Assembly: GCA_963793095.1 (NCBI GenBank)
Contig: CAWBYY010000001.1
Span: 310,001-374,000, forward strand
DNA: 64,000 nt
Source of the DNA: CAVWDI01 sp963793095
Lineage (GTDB): Bacteria > Chloroflexota > Anaerolineae > Anaerolineales > UBA4823
Direction: 5' to 3'
Part shown: piece after piece, positions 24,003 through 32,165 of the stretch
Layout of the letters: the number at the start of each line of letters is the position of its first letter
How positions within the stretch are numbered: the stretch's first letter is position 1
Made by a program: the position numbers and the translations under genes
The notes under the pieces: generated by a model
Databases searched by the model: none
What the model was told of the DNA's origin: nothing
Seen by the model: the letters and a program-made list of their open reading frames with translations, nothing else

Positions 24003-25214
24003 TTAATAACGCTCACCAACGCCCAGGACTGATTCAAGGCGATAGCTGGACTGCGACATTGCATAACTGAAAACCCAGAATATTAAAGCGATAAATAAAT
24101 AGACTTCAAGCTGCAGCTGGATAAATTCCGGATCTGAATTAATGACAGCCCTGCCTATCCCCAGAAGTTCATTTATTCCAAGGATAATCACCAGGGTGGT
24201 ATCCTTTAAAAGACTGATGAACTGTCCAACAATGGCAGGAATAACCGCCTTCAACGCTTGAGGCAGGACAATAAACAAATTTATTTGGTATCCCCGCAGA
24301 CCCAAAGCACGCGCGGCTTCTATTTGCCCCGGTGGGACCGCCGCCAGACCGCCTCTCACATTTTCAGCCATATATGCGGCGGAGAAAATTGTGATTGCGA
24401 TTAATGCCCGGAGCAGCCGGTCAAATCTCGATTCTGCCGGCAGGAAAACCTGTAAGATTAATGAAAACATAAACAGGATTGTCACCAGGGGCACACCCCT
24501 GATTAATTCGATGAAAGCGATGCAAAAACCCTTGACAAACGGCAGGTCTGACCTTCTTCCCAGCGCCAGCAGCACTCCAATCGGGAAAGAAAGTACAATT
24601 CCTCCAACTGCCAGAATTAATGTCACCAGTAATCCCCCCCATAAAGTGGTCGGAATTTTCGGAAGTATTTCGCTGTTTTCTAAACCCGGCAGAAGTACAA
24701 ATATGGATATCCCAATAGTGAGCAGCCATCCGACGGTAACATAGATGGATTTGATAGGAATCTTCCGGGCGAAAATGAATCCTATATATATCAGCAAGAT
24801 GTTTGCGACCAGTACACCCCGGACTGCTGGAGTCCAATCCACCGATTGAAAGGGGATCACTACGAACATTGCCAGCACAGCTCCGATTGTTATTGCAAAA
24901 GCCCGGACTAAATCTCCCCAGACACCCCAGCTCACTCCGACAAGGAATGAAATCAGAGACATACAAATTCCAATCCGCCAGAGCATATCGCGCGGGTACT
25001 GCCCGAAGAGGAATAAAACTGGAGACTGAATGACCGGACGCCAGTCGGCTTCTACAAAAACCCAGTACAGAACTTCCCAGAACAACCAGACCAATACCAG
25101 GAAGGAAACAACAGAAATAATTCCATTAATCCAGGAACTGAAAAAGTTGTCCTTTAACCAGGCGTTTATGCCGGGTGGTTCTGGTGGACGTGAAGTGGTT
25201 TCTGTGACAGCCAT
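24003..25214 (-). CDS. aapM: Amino-acid ABC transporter permease AapM/YhdY type
   Basis: Membrane subunit of the general L-amino-acid importer. The ATG at 25214 (MAVTETT) is preferred over the upstream in-frame start, as it sits directly beyond the aapQ stop. About 403 residues and eight or more helices; the His/Glu/Gln permease signature lies in the C-terminal half with TLWGGLLVTLILAVGGIVLSFPIGVLLALGRRS-type text and the EAA loop AARALGLRGYQ (about residue 300). The long N-terminal half with extra helices is typical of the AapM/YhdY group, setting it apart from shorter GlnP-type permeases. It pairs with AapQ. Confidence 0.94.
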   Translation of the reverse strand: MAVTETTSRPPEPPGINAWLKDNFFSSWINGIISVVSFLVLVWLFWEVLYWVFVEADWRPVIQSPVLFLFGQYPRDMLWRIGICMSLISFLVGVSWGVWGDLVRAFAITIGAVLAMFVVIPFQSVDWTPAVRGVLVANILLIYIGFIFARKIPIKSIYVTVGWLLTIGISIFVLLPGLENSEILPKIPTTLWGGLLVTLILAVGGIVLSFPIGVLLALGRRSDLPFVKGFCIAFIELIRGVPLVTILFMFSLILQVFLPAESRFDRLLRALIAITIFSAAYMAENVRGGLAAVPPGQIEAARALGLRGYQINLFIVLPQALKAVIPAIVGQFISLLKDTTLVIILGINELLGIGRAVINSDPEFIQLQLEVYLFIALIFWVFSYAMSQSSYRLESVLGVGERY

Positions 25215-25215
25215 T

Positions 25216-26409
25216 TTATCTTTCAACTAGCTGGATGCGGCGGTTATACCAGTTTAAAATCAGAGATGTGAACAGGCTGAGCGCCAGATAAACCAGCATA
25301 ACTAAAATAAATACGGGTATGGCGCGCCCGGCCTGGTTGATCGCGATTTTTCCAACACTGAATACTTCCTGGTAACCAATAAAAAAAGCCAGGCTGGAGT
25401 TTTTTGTGAGATTCAGGTACTGGCTGATTAATGGCGGGATGATAACTCTTAATGCCTGTGGGAATATCACAAGGTTAAGTACCTGGAAACTGCTCAACCC
25501 CAGGGCATTTGCAGCCTCGCGCTGGCCTTTGCTGACCGATAGAATTCCAGCCCTTACTACCTCCGCGATGAAAGCGGCTGTGTAAATGCTCAATCCCACC
25601 AGCAGGGCGGCAAATTCGGGGGTTAATCGCATCCCACCGCTGTAATTAAAGCCTTCCAGGACCGGTACATCCCAATTAAACGGAGAGCCCCTTAGAAGCA
25701 GCAGGCTGAAAACGGGGCCAACCAGCAGTATGGCTAAACTGATGGGTAGGTAATAAGTCGCTTTACCGGTATCAATCTCTCTCTTCTGGAGTTGGATATA
25801 GGCGACAGCAGCCAGAATTACTGAGAGAAAGATTACCACAATCCAGATGATTCCAGTTGCTGTCAACCTTGGCCAGGCAAGGTAAATCCCTCTGGAATTC
25901 AGAACAAGCGAATTGCCAATTGTAAGGCTCTCTTTTACAGAGGGTAACTGGTTAAAAACGGCAAAATAAAATAAGAATAAGAGCACAAGCAGGGGGATAT
26001 TACGGTTGAATTCGATGTATAAAAGAGCCAGTTTGTTAACAAGCCAGTTTGAAGATAAGCGGGCGATTCCAACAATTATTCCTATGATTGTGGCAAAGAA
26101 AATTCCAAGGACTGAGACCAGGATGGTTTTAACCAGACCCACTATGAAGGCATATCCAAATGACATCGAAGGATCGTAGGGAAGGACCGGGTCGGAAATC
26201 GGGAAACCTGCCGGATCGCCCAAAAATTTGAAATTCAGGGTCATCCCGCGCTGATTGGCGCCCTCAATAAAGTTGATTCCAATCCAGAACAGCAATCCGA
26301 TAATAATTACCCCAGAAACAATCTGTGCGGTCCATTTTATGGCGCGTTCATCGCGCCATAAAGGTATTGCCTTTTGCTGGGGTGGGGATGCCGGCTGGTG
26401 GGTTGTCAT
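25216..26409 (-). CDS. aapQ: Amino-acid ABC transporter permease AapQ/YhdX type
   Basis: The second membrane subunit, 397 residues. Features: an N-terminal helix after a short cytoplasmic tail, GYAFIVGLVKTILVSVLGIF early, FNRNIPLLVLLFLFYF typical of this permease group, a divergent central insert with several helices, and the EAA loop ANALGLSSFQVLNLVIFPQA near residue 300. The C-terminus runs up to one base before the aapM start. Between it and aapJ lies a 140-base gap with a long palindromic hairpin that probably lowers expression of the permeases relative to the binding protein. Confidence 0.95.
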   Translation of the reverse strand: MTTHQPASPPQQKAIPLWRDERAIKWTAQIVSGVIIIGLLFWIGINFIEGANQRGMTLNFKFLGDPAGFPISDPVLPYDPSMSFGYAFIVGLVKTILVSVLGIFFATIIGIIVGIARLSSNWLVNKLALLYIEFNRNIPLLVLLFLFYFAVFNQLPSVKESLTIGNSLVLNSRGIYLAWPRLTATGIIWIVVIFLSVILAAVAYIQLQKREIDTGKATYYLPISLAILLVGPVFSLLLLRGSPFNWDVPVLEGFNYSGGMRLTPEFAALLVGLSIYTAAFIAEVVRAGILSVSKGQREAANALGLSSFQVLNLVIFPQALRVIIPPLISQYLNLTKNSSLAFFIGYQEVFSVGKIAINQAGRAIPVFILVMLVYLALSLFTSLILNWYNRRIQLVER

Positions 26410-26424
26410 GCAATGGAAATTAAA

Positions 26425-26544
26425 AAGGGGCTGCCCAATATGTTTTTTATATCATTCTGAGCGGAATGTAGCATTTGTTTTATATTTCTCCAGGAAGACT
26501 CTTTACTTCGTTCAGAGAAAACATTCCATTCGGGACAGCCCCTT
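26425..26544 (-). repeat. 120-bp palindromic repeat element between aapJ and aapQ
   Basis: AAGGGGCTG (26425-26433) pairs with CAGCCCCTT (26536-26544), extended by CCC/GGG after a one-base bulge. Inside, GGAATGT (26462-26468) pairs with ACATTCC (26521-26527). The interior includes TCATTCTGAGCGG followed by a segment with CCAGGAAGACTCTTTACTTCG, which resembles a dispersed repeat seen in many bacterial genomes with the core CATTCTGAGCG...GAAGAATCT. It lies in the binding-protein/permease gap where a hairpin commonly sets stoichiometry. Only one copy was seen in the window. Confidence 0.6.
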
Positions 26545-26567
26545 GAGTAAATATTTATATCCGGGGT

Positions 26568-27767
26568 TTATCTAATTGGCGGAGCATATATTAAACCGCC
26601 GTTGGTCCAAAGTTCGTTCAATCCACGCGGCAGCGTGAAAGCATCGCCTTCCGGACCAAAATAACGGTCATATATTTCGCCGTAGTTGCCCACTGCGGCG
26701 ATCGCATTGGCTAAGGCTTCAACATCAACGCCCAGGTCAGAATTACCCCACTCTCCTTCCTGCCCAAGCAGTCTGCGGGTATTGATATTCTCGGAAGATT
26801 TCAACTCTTCCACACTCGCCTGGGTGATGCCCAGTTCCTCGGCGTTTATCAGACCATAAATCACCGACTTGACAATGTCAAACCACTGGTCATCGCCGTG
26901 CGGTACAGCAGGGGTGAGGGGTTCTTTTGAAATAGCAAACGGAAGGATGACATGCGCATCCGGGTCAGCGAAACCTTCCCGGACTGAAGCAAGCTGGGAT
27001 ATGTCGCTGGTGGTGACATCACAGCGTCCCTCTTCATAGGCGCTGTACACGGAGGCAGTTTCCTCGAAGATGACCGGTTCGTAGCTCAAGCTTCTTTCAC
27101 GGAATGCATCTGCCAGGTTCTGCTCGGTGGTCGTGCCGCTGGTAACGCAGACCGAGGCTCCATCCATCTCCTCAAGCGTGGTTATACCGCTGGCGACCGG
27201 GACCATGAAGCCCTGGCCGTCGTAGAAAGTTACGATGGTAAAGTTGCCCCACTGCGCCTCTCGGCTGGAAGTCCAGGTGGCGTTGCGGCTGAGAATATCA
27301 ACCTCAGCTGTCTGGAGTGCAGGTCCGCGGTCAGCAGCAGTAAGCGGTACCACTTCGACTGCTTCCGGATCGCCAAGAACTGCTGCGGCGACAGCACGGC
27401 AGGTATCGATATCAAAACCAAGGTTGTTTCCGGATTCATCAAGGTATCCGAAACCGAGCAGGTCGGTGCGGCCGCCGCAAACAACTTTGCCGCGTTCGAG
27501 GACGCGGTTAAGGATTTCACCTCTGGCAAAGCCTTCTTCGACCATGGGTTCTTCTTCTGCCGGCTCTGGCGTCACGACAACCTCGACAATCTGGGTCTCG
27601 ACAACGGTCTCGCCCTCAACTTCCACAACCTCTGTCACAACAACTGTTTTTACCACCTCTTCAACGATAGTCTCGGGGGTTGGTTGCGCGCAGGCGGAAA
27701 GCACCAGGCTGAATACAAACAGGATTGAAATTAATGATGCTGTTTTTTTCAACTTTTTCTCCTCCAT
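26568..27767 (-). CDS. aapJ: Amino-acid ABC transporter substrate-binding lipoprotein
   Basis: Captures amino acids outside the cell for the AapQMP importer. The 399-residue precursor has a signal peptide ending in the lipobox SLVLSAC, a Thr/Val/Glu-rich linker (about residues 30-75), and a type II periplasmic-binding domain: GFGYLDESGNNLGFDIDTCRAVAAA, VEVVPLTAADRGPALQTAEVDIL, then ASVCVTSGTTTEQNLADAF, matching AapJ/YhdW. The ATG shown is in frame, but GGAGGA lies inside its first codons and a TTG at codon 6 has ideal spacing, so the true start may be 27752. First gene of the operon; its promoter should lie in the AT-rich 27770-27930 gap. Confidence 0.94.
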   Translation of the reverse strand: MEEKKLKKTASLISILFVFSLVLSACAQPTPETIVEEVVKTVVVTEVVEVEGETVVETQIVEVVVTPEPAEEEPMVEEGFARGEILNRVLERGKVVCGGRTDLLGFGYLDESGNNLGFDIDTCRAVAAAVLGDPEAVEVVPLTAADRGPALQTAEVDILSRNATWTSSREAQWGNFTIVTFYDGQGFMVPVASGITTLEEMDGASVCVTSGTTTEQNLADAFRERSLSYEPVIFEETASVYSAYEEGRCDVTTSDISQLASVREGFADPDAHVILPFAISKEPLTPAVPHGDDQWFDIVKSVIYGLINAEELGITQASVEELKSSENINTRRLLGQEGEWGNSDLGVDVEALANAIAAVGNYGEIYDRYFGPEGDAFTLPRGLNELWTNGGLIYAPPIR

Positions 27768-27940
27768 TAAAAAATTTTTTGATTACGTTTTACCAGCTGG
27801 ATTAAAATTTGAAATGGCACCTCCTTGTTAAGAAACCGCTTATTTGATGTAAAGCATTCATTATATTATAAAAAAATAGGTTCGTAAAATTAAAAACATT
27901 AATTGCCGCTGTAAGATAGTTCAACCCTGGGATTTGAAAT

Positions 27941-28420
27941 TCAATTCTTCATCTGGCTGACTGGAGCGAATTTTGCCCTGGTAATTTCAGCCAGATTTAG
28001 TGGGGAGATCTGCAGTGTAAGACCCCATTGACCGCCGGAAATATTGATCGATTCTTTCGCTCTGGCGGTTTCGTCGATTATCACTTTAAAGCCCTTGTTT
28101 ATCAAAGCCAGGGGAGATATCCCGCCGGCTTTCAGACCGGTAACATTTTCTGCTTCCCTTTGGGATAGTTTCAGCATCTTTTTTTCACCAAGCAAATTTG
28201 CGAGGGCTTTCAGGTCAACTTCTGTATCGCCGCTAACAAGTACCAGAACTGTTCTGCCGGAATCCTTTCCCTTTGTAACAATTGTTTTATAGACCTCATT
28301 TTCTGGAATTCCCAGAAATTGGGCTGTTTCCGCCGCGCCAAATTTTCTTTCAGGCAGTTCCCGGACTGTGTATTCGACATTGCGGGCATCCAGGAAGCGG
28401 GTTACGTTCGTGGTTTTCAT
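27941..28420 (-). CDS. ybaK: Cys-tRNA(Pro)/Cys-tRNA(Cys) deacylase, YbaK/EbsC type
   Basis: A trans-editing enzyme that frees tRNA wrongly charged, mainly Cys on tRNA-Pro. The 159-residue protein shows the family landmarks: the N-terminal helix TRFLDARNVEYTVREL, the EVYKTIVTKG with the conserved Lys, VLVLVSGDTEVDLKALANLLG, the GLKAGGISPLALINKG loop and ESINISGGQWGLTLQISP. These match YbaK rather than ProX, which lacks the KTIV segment. It is a small single gene upstream of the aap operon on the same strand and just downstream of uvrB. No regulatory signal was seen. Confidence 0.92.
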   Translation of the reverse strand: MKTTNVTRFLDARNVEYTVRELPERKFGAAETAQFLGIPENEVYKTIVTKGKDSGRTVLVLVSGDTEVDLKALANLLGEKKMLKLSQREAENVTGLKAGGISPLALINKGFKVIIDETARAKESINISGGQWGLTLQISPLNLAEITRAKFAPVSQMKN

Positions 28421-28450
28421 TGAATTCGCCAGGTTCAGACCCTGAATAAT

Positions 28451-30484
28451 TCATTCTCCTGCCATGATTCGGATTTTCTCCCAGGGCGGCGCATCGCTTT
28501 CTTCTGCCATGATCGATCGCAGTTCATATATTTGGTCTCTGAGCAATGCCGCTTTTTCGAATTCCAGAACTGCGGCAGCTTCTTTCATCTCCTTCTCCAT
28601 TTCCGCAATAACCTTAGCCATTTCTTTCCTGGGCAAAGCGCCTGCTTCTTTCACCCGGTATTTTCCACCTGTTTCGGCGACTGCTTTTACAGTAATCCGG
28701 TCGGTCAGGTCGCGTACCTCCTTATAGATGCTCACAGGTTGGATACCCTCTTTCTGATTATATTCGAGTTGGATTGCACGCCGCCGGTTTGTCTCGTCGA
28801 TTGCACGATTCATTGATCCCGTTAATCCATCCGCGTACATAATTACTTTTCCCTCAATATGCCTGGCTGCCCGTCCAATTGTCTGGATTAGAGCGGTGTC
28901 GGATCTCAAGAAACCTTCTTTATCCGCATCCAGAATCGCTACAAGCGAAACTTCTGGCAGGTCAAGCCCTTCACGGAGCAGGTTTATGCCTACAACCACA
29001 TCAAAAATTCCCAGACGCAGATCGCGGAGAATCCCAATTCTTTCGAGGGTGTCAATTTCGGAGTGGAGGTAGTGGACTTTAATTCCCAAATCGAGTAAAT
29101 AATCCGAAAGCTTTTCCGCCATTCGTTTTGTCAGGGTGGTAACAAGGGTTCGCTGGCCTCTGGCAACTCTATCGTTTATCTCACCAATCAGGTCGTCGAC
29201 CTGGCCTTCAACCGGGCGGACTTCAATCTCTGGATCAACCAGCCCGGTCGGGCGGATAATTTGTTCGACCACCTGGTCAGCGGCTTTTAATTCATAGGGT
29301 CCGGGAGTGGCGGATGTATAAATTGTATAACCCATATGCTGCTCAAATTCTTCAAAGGTGAGCGGCCGGTTATCCAGCGCTGAAGGCAGCCGGAACCCGT
29401 ATTCGACCAGGGTTTCTTTTCGGGACCTGTCACCGTTGTACATACCGCGTACCTGGGGTACGGTCATGTGCGATTCATCAATGATCAACAGATAGTCGCT
29501 TGGGAGATAATCCATTAGAGTCCAGGGCGGCGATCCAGGTTCGCGTTGATCCAGGTGACGGGAATAGTTTTCGATCCCGCTGCAGTAACCCACTTCCCGG
29601 AGCATCTCCAGGTCATACCTGGTCCTGCTTTTTAAACGCTGCGTTTCAACATAAAGCTCATTTGATGTAAGTTCTTCGAGTCGCTTTTTCAGTTCACCCT
29701 CAATATCCGCGATCGCCTGTTTAAGTTTTTCATCTTCGGTTATAAAATGGCGGGCCGGGTAAATGTGGGCAGCTTTCAGCTCGCGTCTCAATTCTCCAGT
29801 GATGCTGTCGAATTCGAGAATCCGTTCGACTTCATCCCCGAAGAAAGTGATCCGGTAACCAAACTTATCCTGGTAGGCTGGCAGAATATCCAGGCTGTCT
29901 CCCCTCACTCTAAAAGTCCCGGGGCGCAGCTCGATATCGTTGCGCTGGTAGTGTCCCTCAATAAGCTGGCGAAGCAGGGCATTTCTGCGGTAAATATTTC
30001 CGCTTTCCAGGTTAATAACTACCCTGCCATAAGCCTCAGGGCTTCCAAGCCCGTAAATGCAGGAAACCGATGCGACAATAATTACATCCCTGCGGGACAT
30101 TAATGATGTGGTTGCCGCTAACCGTAAACGCTCAATTTCTTCATTTATATCGGCATCTTTTTCAATAAACAGGTCATGGCGGGGGACGTAAGCTTCCGGC
30201 TGGTAATAATCGTAATACGAGACGAAATACTCGACAGCGTTATTAGGGAAAAACTCTCTGAACTCTGCATATAACTGGGCCGCAAGGGTTTTATTATGAG
30301 CCATTACCAGGGCGGGTTTCTGAACTTCCTGTATTACGGAAGCAATAGTAAATGTTTTTCCGGTTCCGGTTGCGCCTAAAAGAACCTGGTTGCGGTACCC
30401 ATTATGGATCCCTTCAACAAGCTGTTGGATGGCCAGCGGCTGGTCGCCTCTCGGTTCATACGGGGCTTTAAGTTCAAATTCCAT
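28451..30484 (-). CDS. uvrB: Excinuclease ABC subunit B
   Basis: DNA damage-recognition helicase-like subunit of nucleotide excision repair. The start at ATG 30484 (MEFELKAPYEPRGDQ) is chosen because family N-termini begin there; the frame extends 13 codons further into the PHP gene. About 677 residues: Walker A GATGTGKTFTIA, the beta-hairpin YYQPEAYVP, DESHMTVPQ (motif II, DESH), TYTSATPGPYEL, motif VI QTIGRAARH and the C-terminal UVR domain (AVLEFEKAALLRDQIYELR). All are canonical. It lies immediately downstream of the PHP-domain gene, ending 31 bases from the YbaK gene. uvrA and uvrC are not in the window. Confidence 0.98.
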   Translation of the reverse strand: MEFELKAPYEPRGDQPLAIQQLVEGIHNGYRNQVLLGATGTGKTFTIASVIQEVQKPALVMAHNKTLAAQLYAEFREFFPNNAVEYFVSYYDYYQPEAYVPRHDLFIEKDADINEEIERLRLAATTSLMSRRDVIIVASVSCIYGLGSPEAYGRVVINLESGNIYRRNALLRQLIEGHYQRNDIELRPGTFRVRGDSLDILPAYQDKFGYRITFFGDEVERILEFDSITGELRRELKAAHIYPARHFITEDEKLKQAIADIEGELKKRLEELTSNELYVETQRLKSRTRYDLEMLREVGYCSGIENYSRHLDQREPGSPPWTLMDYLPSDYLLIIDESHMTVPQVRGMYNGDRSRKETLVEYGFRLPSALDNRPLTFEEFEQHMGYTIYTSATPGPYELKAADQVVEQIIRPTGLVDPEIEVRPVEGQVDDLIGEINDRVARGQRTLVTTLTKRMAEKLSDYLLDLGIKVHYLHSEIDTLERIGILRDLRLGIFDVVVGINLLREGLDLPEVSLVAILDADKEGFLRSDTALIQTIGRAARHIEGKVIMYADGLTGSMNRAIDETNRRRAIQLEYNQKEGIQPVSIYKEVRDLTDRITVKAVAETGGKYRVKEAGALPRKEMAKVIAEMEKEMKEAAAVLEFEKAALLRDQIYELRSIMAEESDAPPWEKIRIMAGE

Positions 30485-30486
30485 AA

Positions 30487-31551
30487 TTATTTTCTTACAT
30501 AAATGGGGTTGCTGTAAATCCAACCCCTCCTTTTTCCAAGAAAGTCGATAAAGGCTTCAATCCGGTAAATTCCCGGTTCATTTGTGATGTGGGTATAGTT
30601 TTCGCGGTTGTTCCATTTCCTGAGCACCGCGCCATCCTTTATTAAATGGCATTCCGCAATACGCGGCAGACAGATCTGAAATGTTACGCCTCTCTGAGCA
30701 GAGATCTCCTCCCCCATCCATGCAGTCCGGTCCATCCCCTGGGCATAAAATCGAAATCCACGTGTAAGCTCTGGAAGATCGTAACCGATGAATCCTCTCC
30801 CGTTTGCAAGTGCGGAAAGGATCATTTGCCGATCGGATTCATAGTCGTGCAGGAGAGGATGTGGAATATAGAGGTGGGTGTTAATGGTCTTAAAATGGTA
30901 CTCATACGGAAAAAGGATACGCTGTAAAGGTCCAATACTGGCAGGAATAGCATGTGCGTCTGTTCCGCCGATGGCAACCACTCGCTGACCTTGCTTAAGC
31001 AGTTCATCCCATTTTTTCAGTGTACGCGGGTCAGGACCGGTCGCAACTCTATCCGGGTTGAAGGCATAATAAACCCCGTGCATTTTGCTTTTTAGAAGCG
31101 ATTTAAATTCAGACATTGCGTTCCAGATTTCAATTCCGGTAAAACCTCGGACATCCCAGTTCTCCCAGGTGATATCTGGCTCTTTAAAAACTGGCGAAGC
31201 CGGGTCATAGGGATGGGCGATGAAGGATACCCCGTTTTCCTGTCGAACCATTTCAATCAGGTGCCGGGTGTCAGGGGCAAATGTCGCCAGTTCGCGCCCA
31301 GAACCTATTACCAGCAGGTGGTCTTTCTGTGGATCCCGGGTCTGGTCATGGATTTCCTCTCCAATCAGGATTAATACGCGCCCTCCATCAATTTCATAAT
31401 ATCCTTCGAGACCGGAGACCAGCACGTTGTGGTCAGTGACAATAACCGCATCTACTCCTGCGGAGACTGCTGCTCTGGCGATATCTTCATGAGAGCCGTG
31501 GCCATCGGAATATGTGGTGTGCATATGTATGTTCAGGATGATTTCATGCAT
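30487..31551 (-). CDS. PHP-domain phosphoesterase-like protein
   Basis: A 354-residue protein with the PHP metal-dependent fold. The first motif HMHTTYSDGHGSHED (about residue 9) gives the His/Asp pair, followed by VDAVIVTDHNVL, the ISFIAHPYDPASP-like SFIAHPYDP block (about residue 115) and VAIGGTDAHAIPASIG (about residue 195). The C-terminal 100 residues look beta-rich, with RGFRFYAQGMDRTAWMGEE then YRIEAFIDFLGKRRGWIYSNPIYVR, typical of a family associated with PHP (a CehA/McbA-like tail). Substrate unknown. It ends three bases before the uvrB start codon, so they are likely co-transcribed. Confidence 0.88.
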   Translation of the reverse strand: MHEIILNIHMHTTYSDGHGSHEDIARAAVSAGVDAVIVTDHNVLVSGLEGYYEIDGGRVLILIGEEIHDQTRDPQKDHLLVIGSGRELATFAPDTRHLIEMVRQENGVSFIAHPYDPASPVFKEPDITWENWDVRGFTGIEIWNAMSEFKSLLKSKMHGVYYAFNPDRVATGPDPRTLKKWDELLKQGQRVVAIGGTDAHAIPASIGPLQRILFPYEYHFKTINTHLYIPHPLLHDYESDRQMILSALANGRGFIGYDLPELTRGFRFYAQGMDRTAWMGEEISAQRGVTFQICLPRIAECHLIKDGAVLRKWNNRENYTHITNEPGIYRIEAFIDFLGKRRGWIYSNPIYVRK

Positions 31552-31655
31552 GAGAAGTATCGCTTTTTCTAAAATTCTGCAAGTGTAGAACTATGATTGG
31601 TATAGGGTACTCAATATGAATTGATTTCCAACTTGGTGCATACCAGGGTCTTTAT

Positions 31656-31684
31656 TTGACGATTCTGATTACGGCAGGTATAAT
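31656..31684 (+). promoter_or_regulatory. Sigma-70 type promoter of secG
   Basis: TTGACG (31656-31661), a 17-base spacer and TATAAT (31679-31684). Predicted transcription start near 31691, leaving a leader of about 135 bases before the secG start codon. Confidence 0.85.
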
Positions 31685-31717
31685 CGCCCTGCTTTTTAGC
31701 GGAGGTAAAGCGACTTC

Positions 31718-31772
31718 AGTGGGGTTGCTGTTCTATTCAATCTAACTAAAACAACCTCACTAACGTTTTTTT
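31718..31772 (+). terminator. Terminator-like hairpin in the secG leader (possible attenuator)
   Basis: AGTGGGGTTG (31718-31727) pairs with CAACCTCACT (31752-31761) over ten bases with one G-T pair, followed after four bases by seven T residues (31766-31772). It lies between the secG promoter and its ribosome binding site, so it would stop transcription unless read through. No competing fold or leader peptide was identified. Confidence 0.6.
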
Positions 31773-31826
31773 CTGCGTGTTGTGGCAGGTTCAAATCCAA
31801 ATGTTTATCTTCCGCAGGAGGAATTG

Positions 31827-32051
31827 GTGGACAGATTTTTATATACCGCATTGATTATAACGTCAATCACTTTGATTTTGAGTGTCATTTTACAGAGCAA
31901 AGGCGCAGGCCTGGGGGGATTGACAGGCGCTGATATGGGCGGAGTTTTTACAGCCCGCAGAGGGATCGAAAAAACACTTTTCTACGTGACAATAATTTTA
32001 AGTGTAATGTTCTTTTTACTATGCATTGCCACAGTGATTGTTGCAGGCTAG
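31827..32051 (+). CDS. secG: Preprotein translocase subunit SecG
   Basis: Small partner of SecYE in protein export. I take the GTG at 31827 as start: AGGAGG (31816-31821) lies five bases upstream and the resulting 74-residue protein has the usual SecG size; an in-frame GTG at 31782 would add 15 unrelated residues. Two membrane helices (about residues 4-20 and 50-72) flank the cytoplasmic loop with QSKGAGLGG and the ADMGGVFTARRGIEKTLF signature. It is preceded by a long leader containing a terminator-like hairpin and followed by a peptide-binding lipoprotein gene 114 bases on. Confidence 0.93.
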   Translation: MDRFLYTALIITSITLILSVILQSKGAGLGGLTGADMGGVFTARRGIEKTLFYVTIILSVMFFLLCIATVIVAG

Positions 32052-32165
32052 TATCGCATAAATATTAACTTCTGAATTTCTGGAAAAATAAGAATACTGG
32101 ATTTTATCCTGGTTAGAAATATTAATACAGCACTTAGAATATTAGCATAAAAGATAAAAGGGTGT

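Noticed and set aside
23519..24032. Plus-strand frames opposite aapP
   Set aside because: They are shadows of the strongly conserved ATPase.
26425..26544. Complete insertion sequence between aapJ and aapQ
   Set aside because: Only 120 bases with no coding capacity; a non-autonomous repeat or attenuator is the better reading.
31785..31797. GGTTCAAATCC near the secG start, a possible tRNA T-loop
   Set aside because: The flanking bases do not pair as a T-stem and no cloverleaf fits; it lies in the secG leader.
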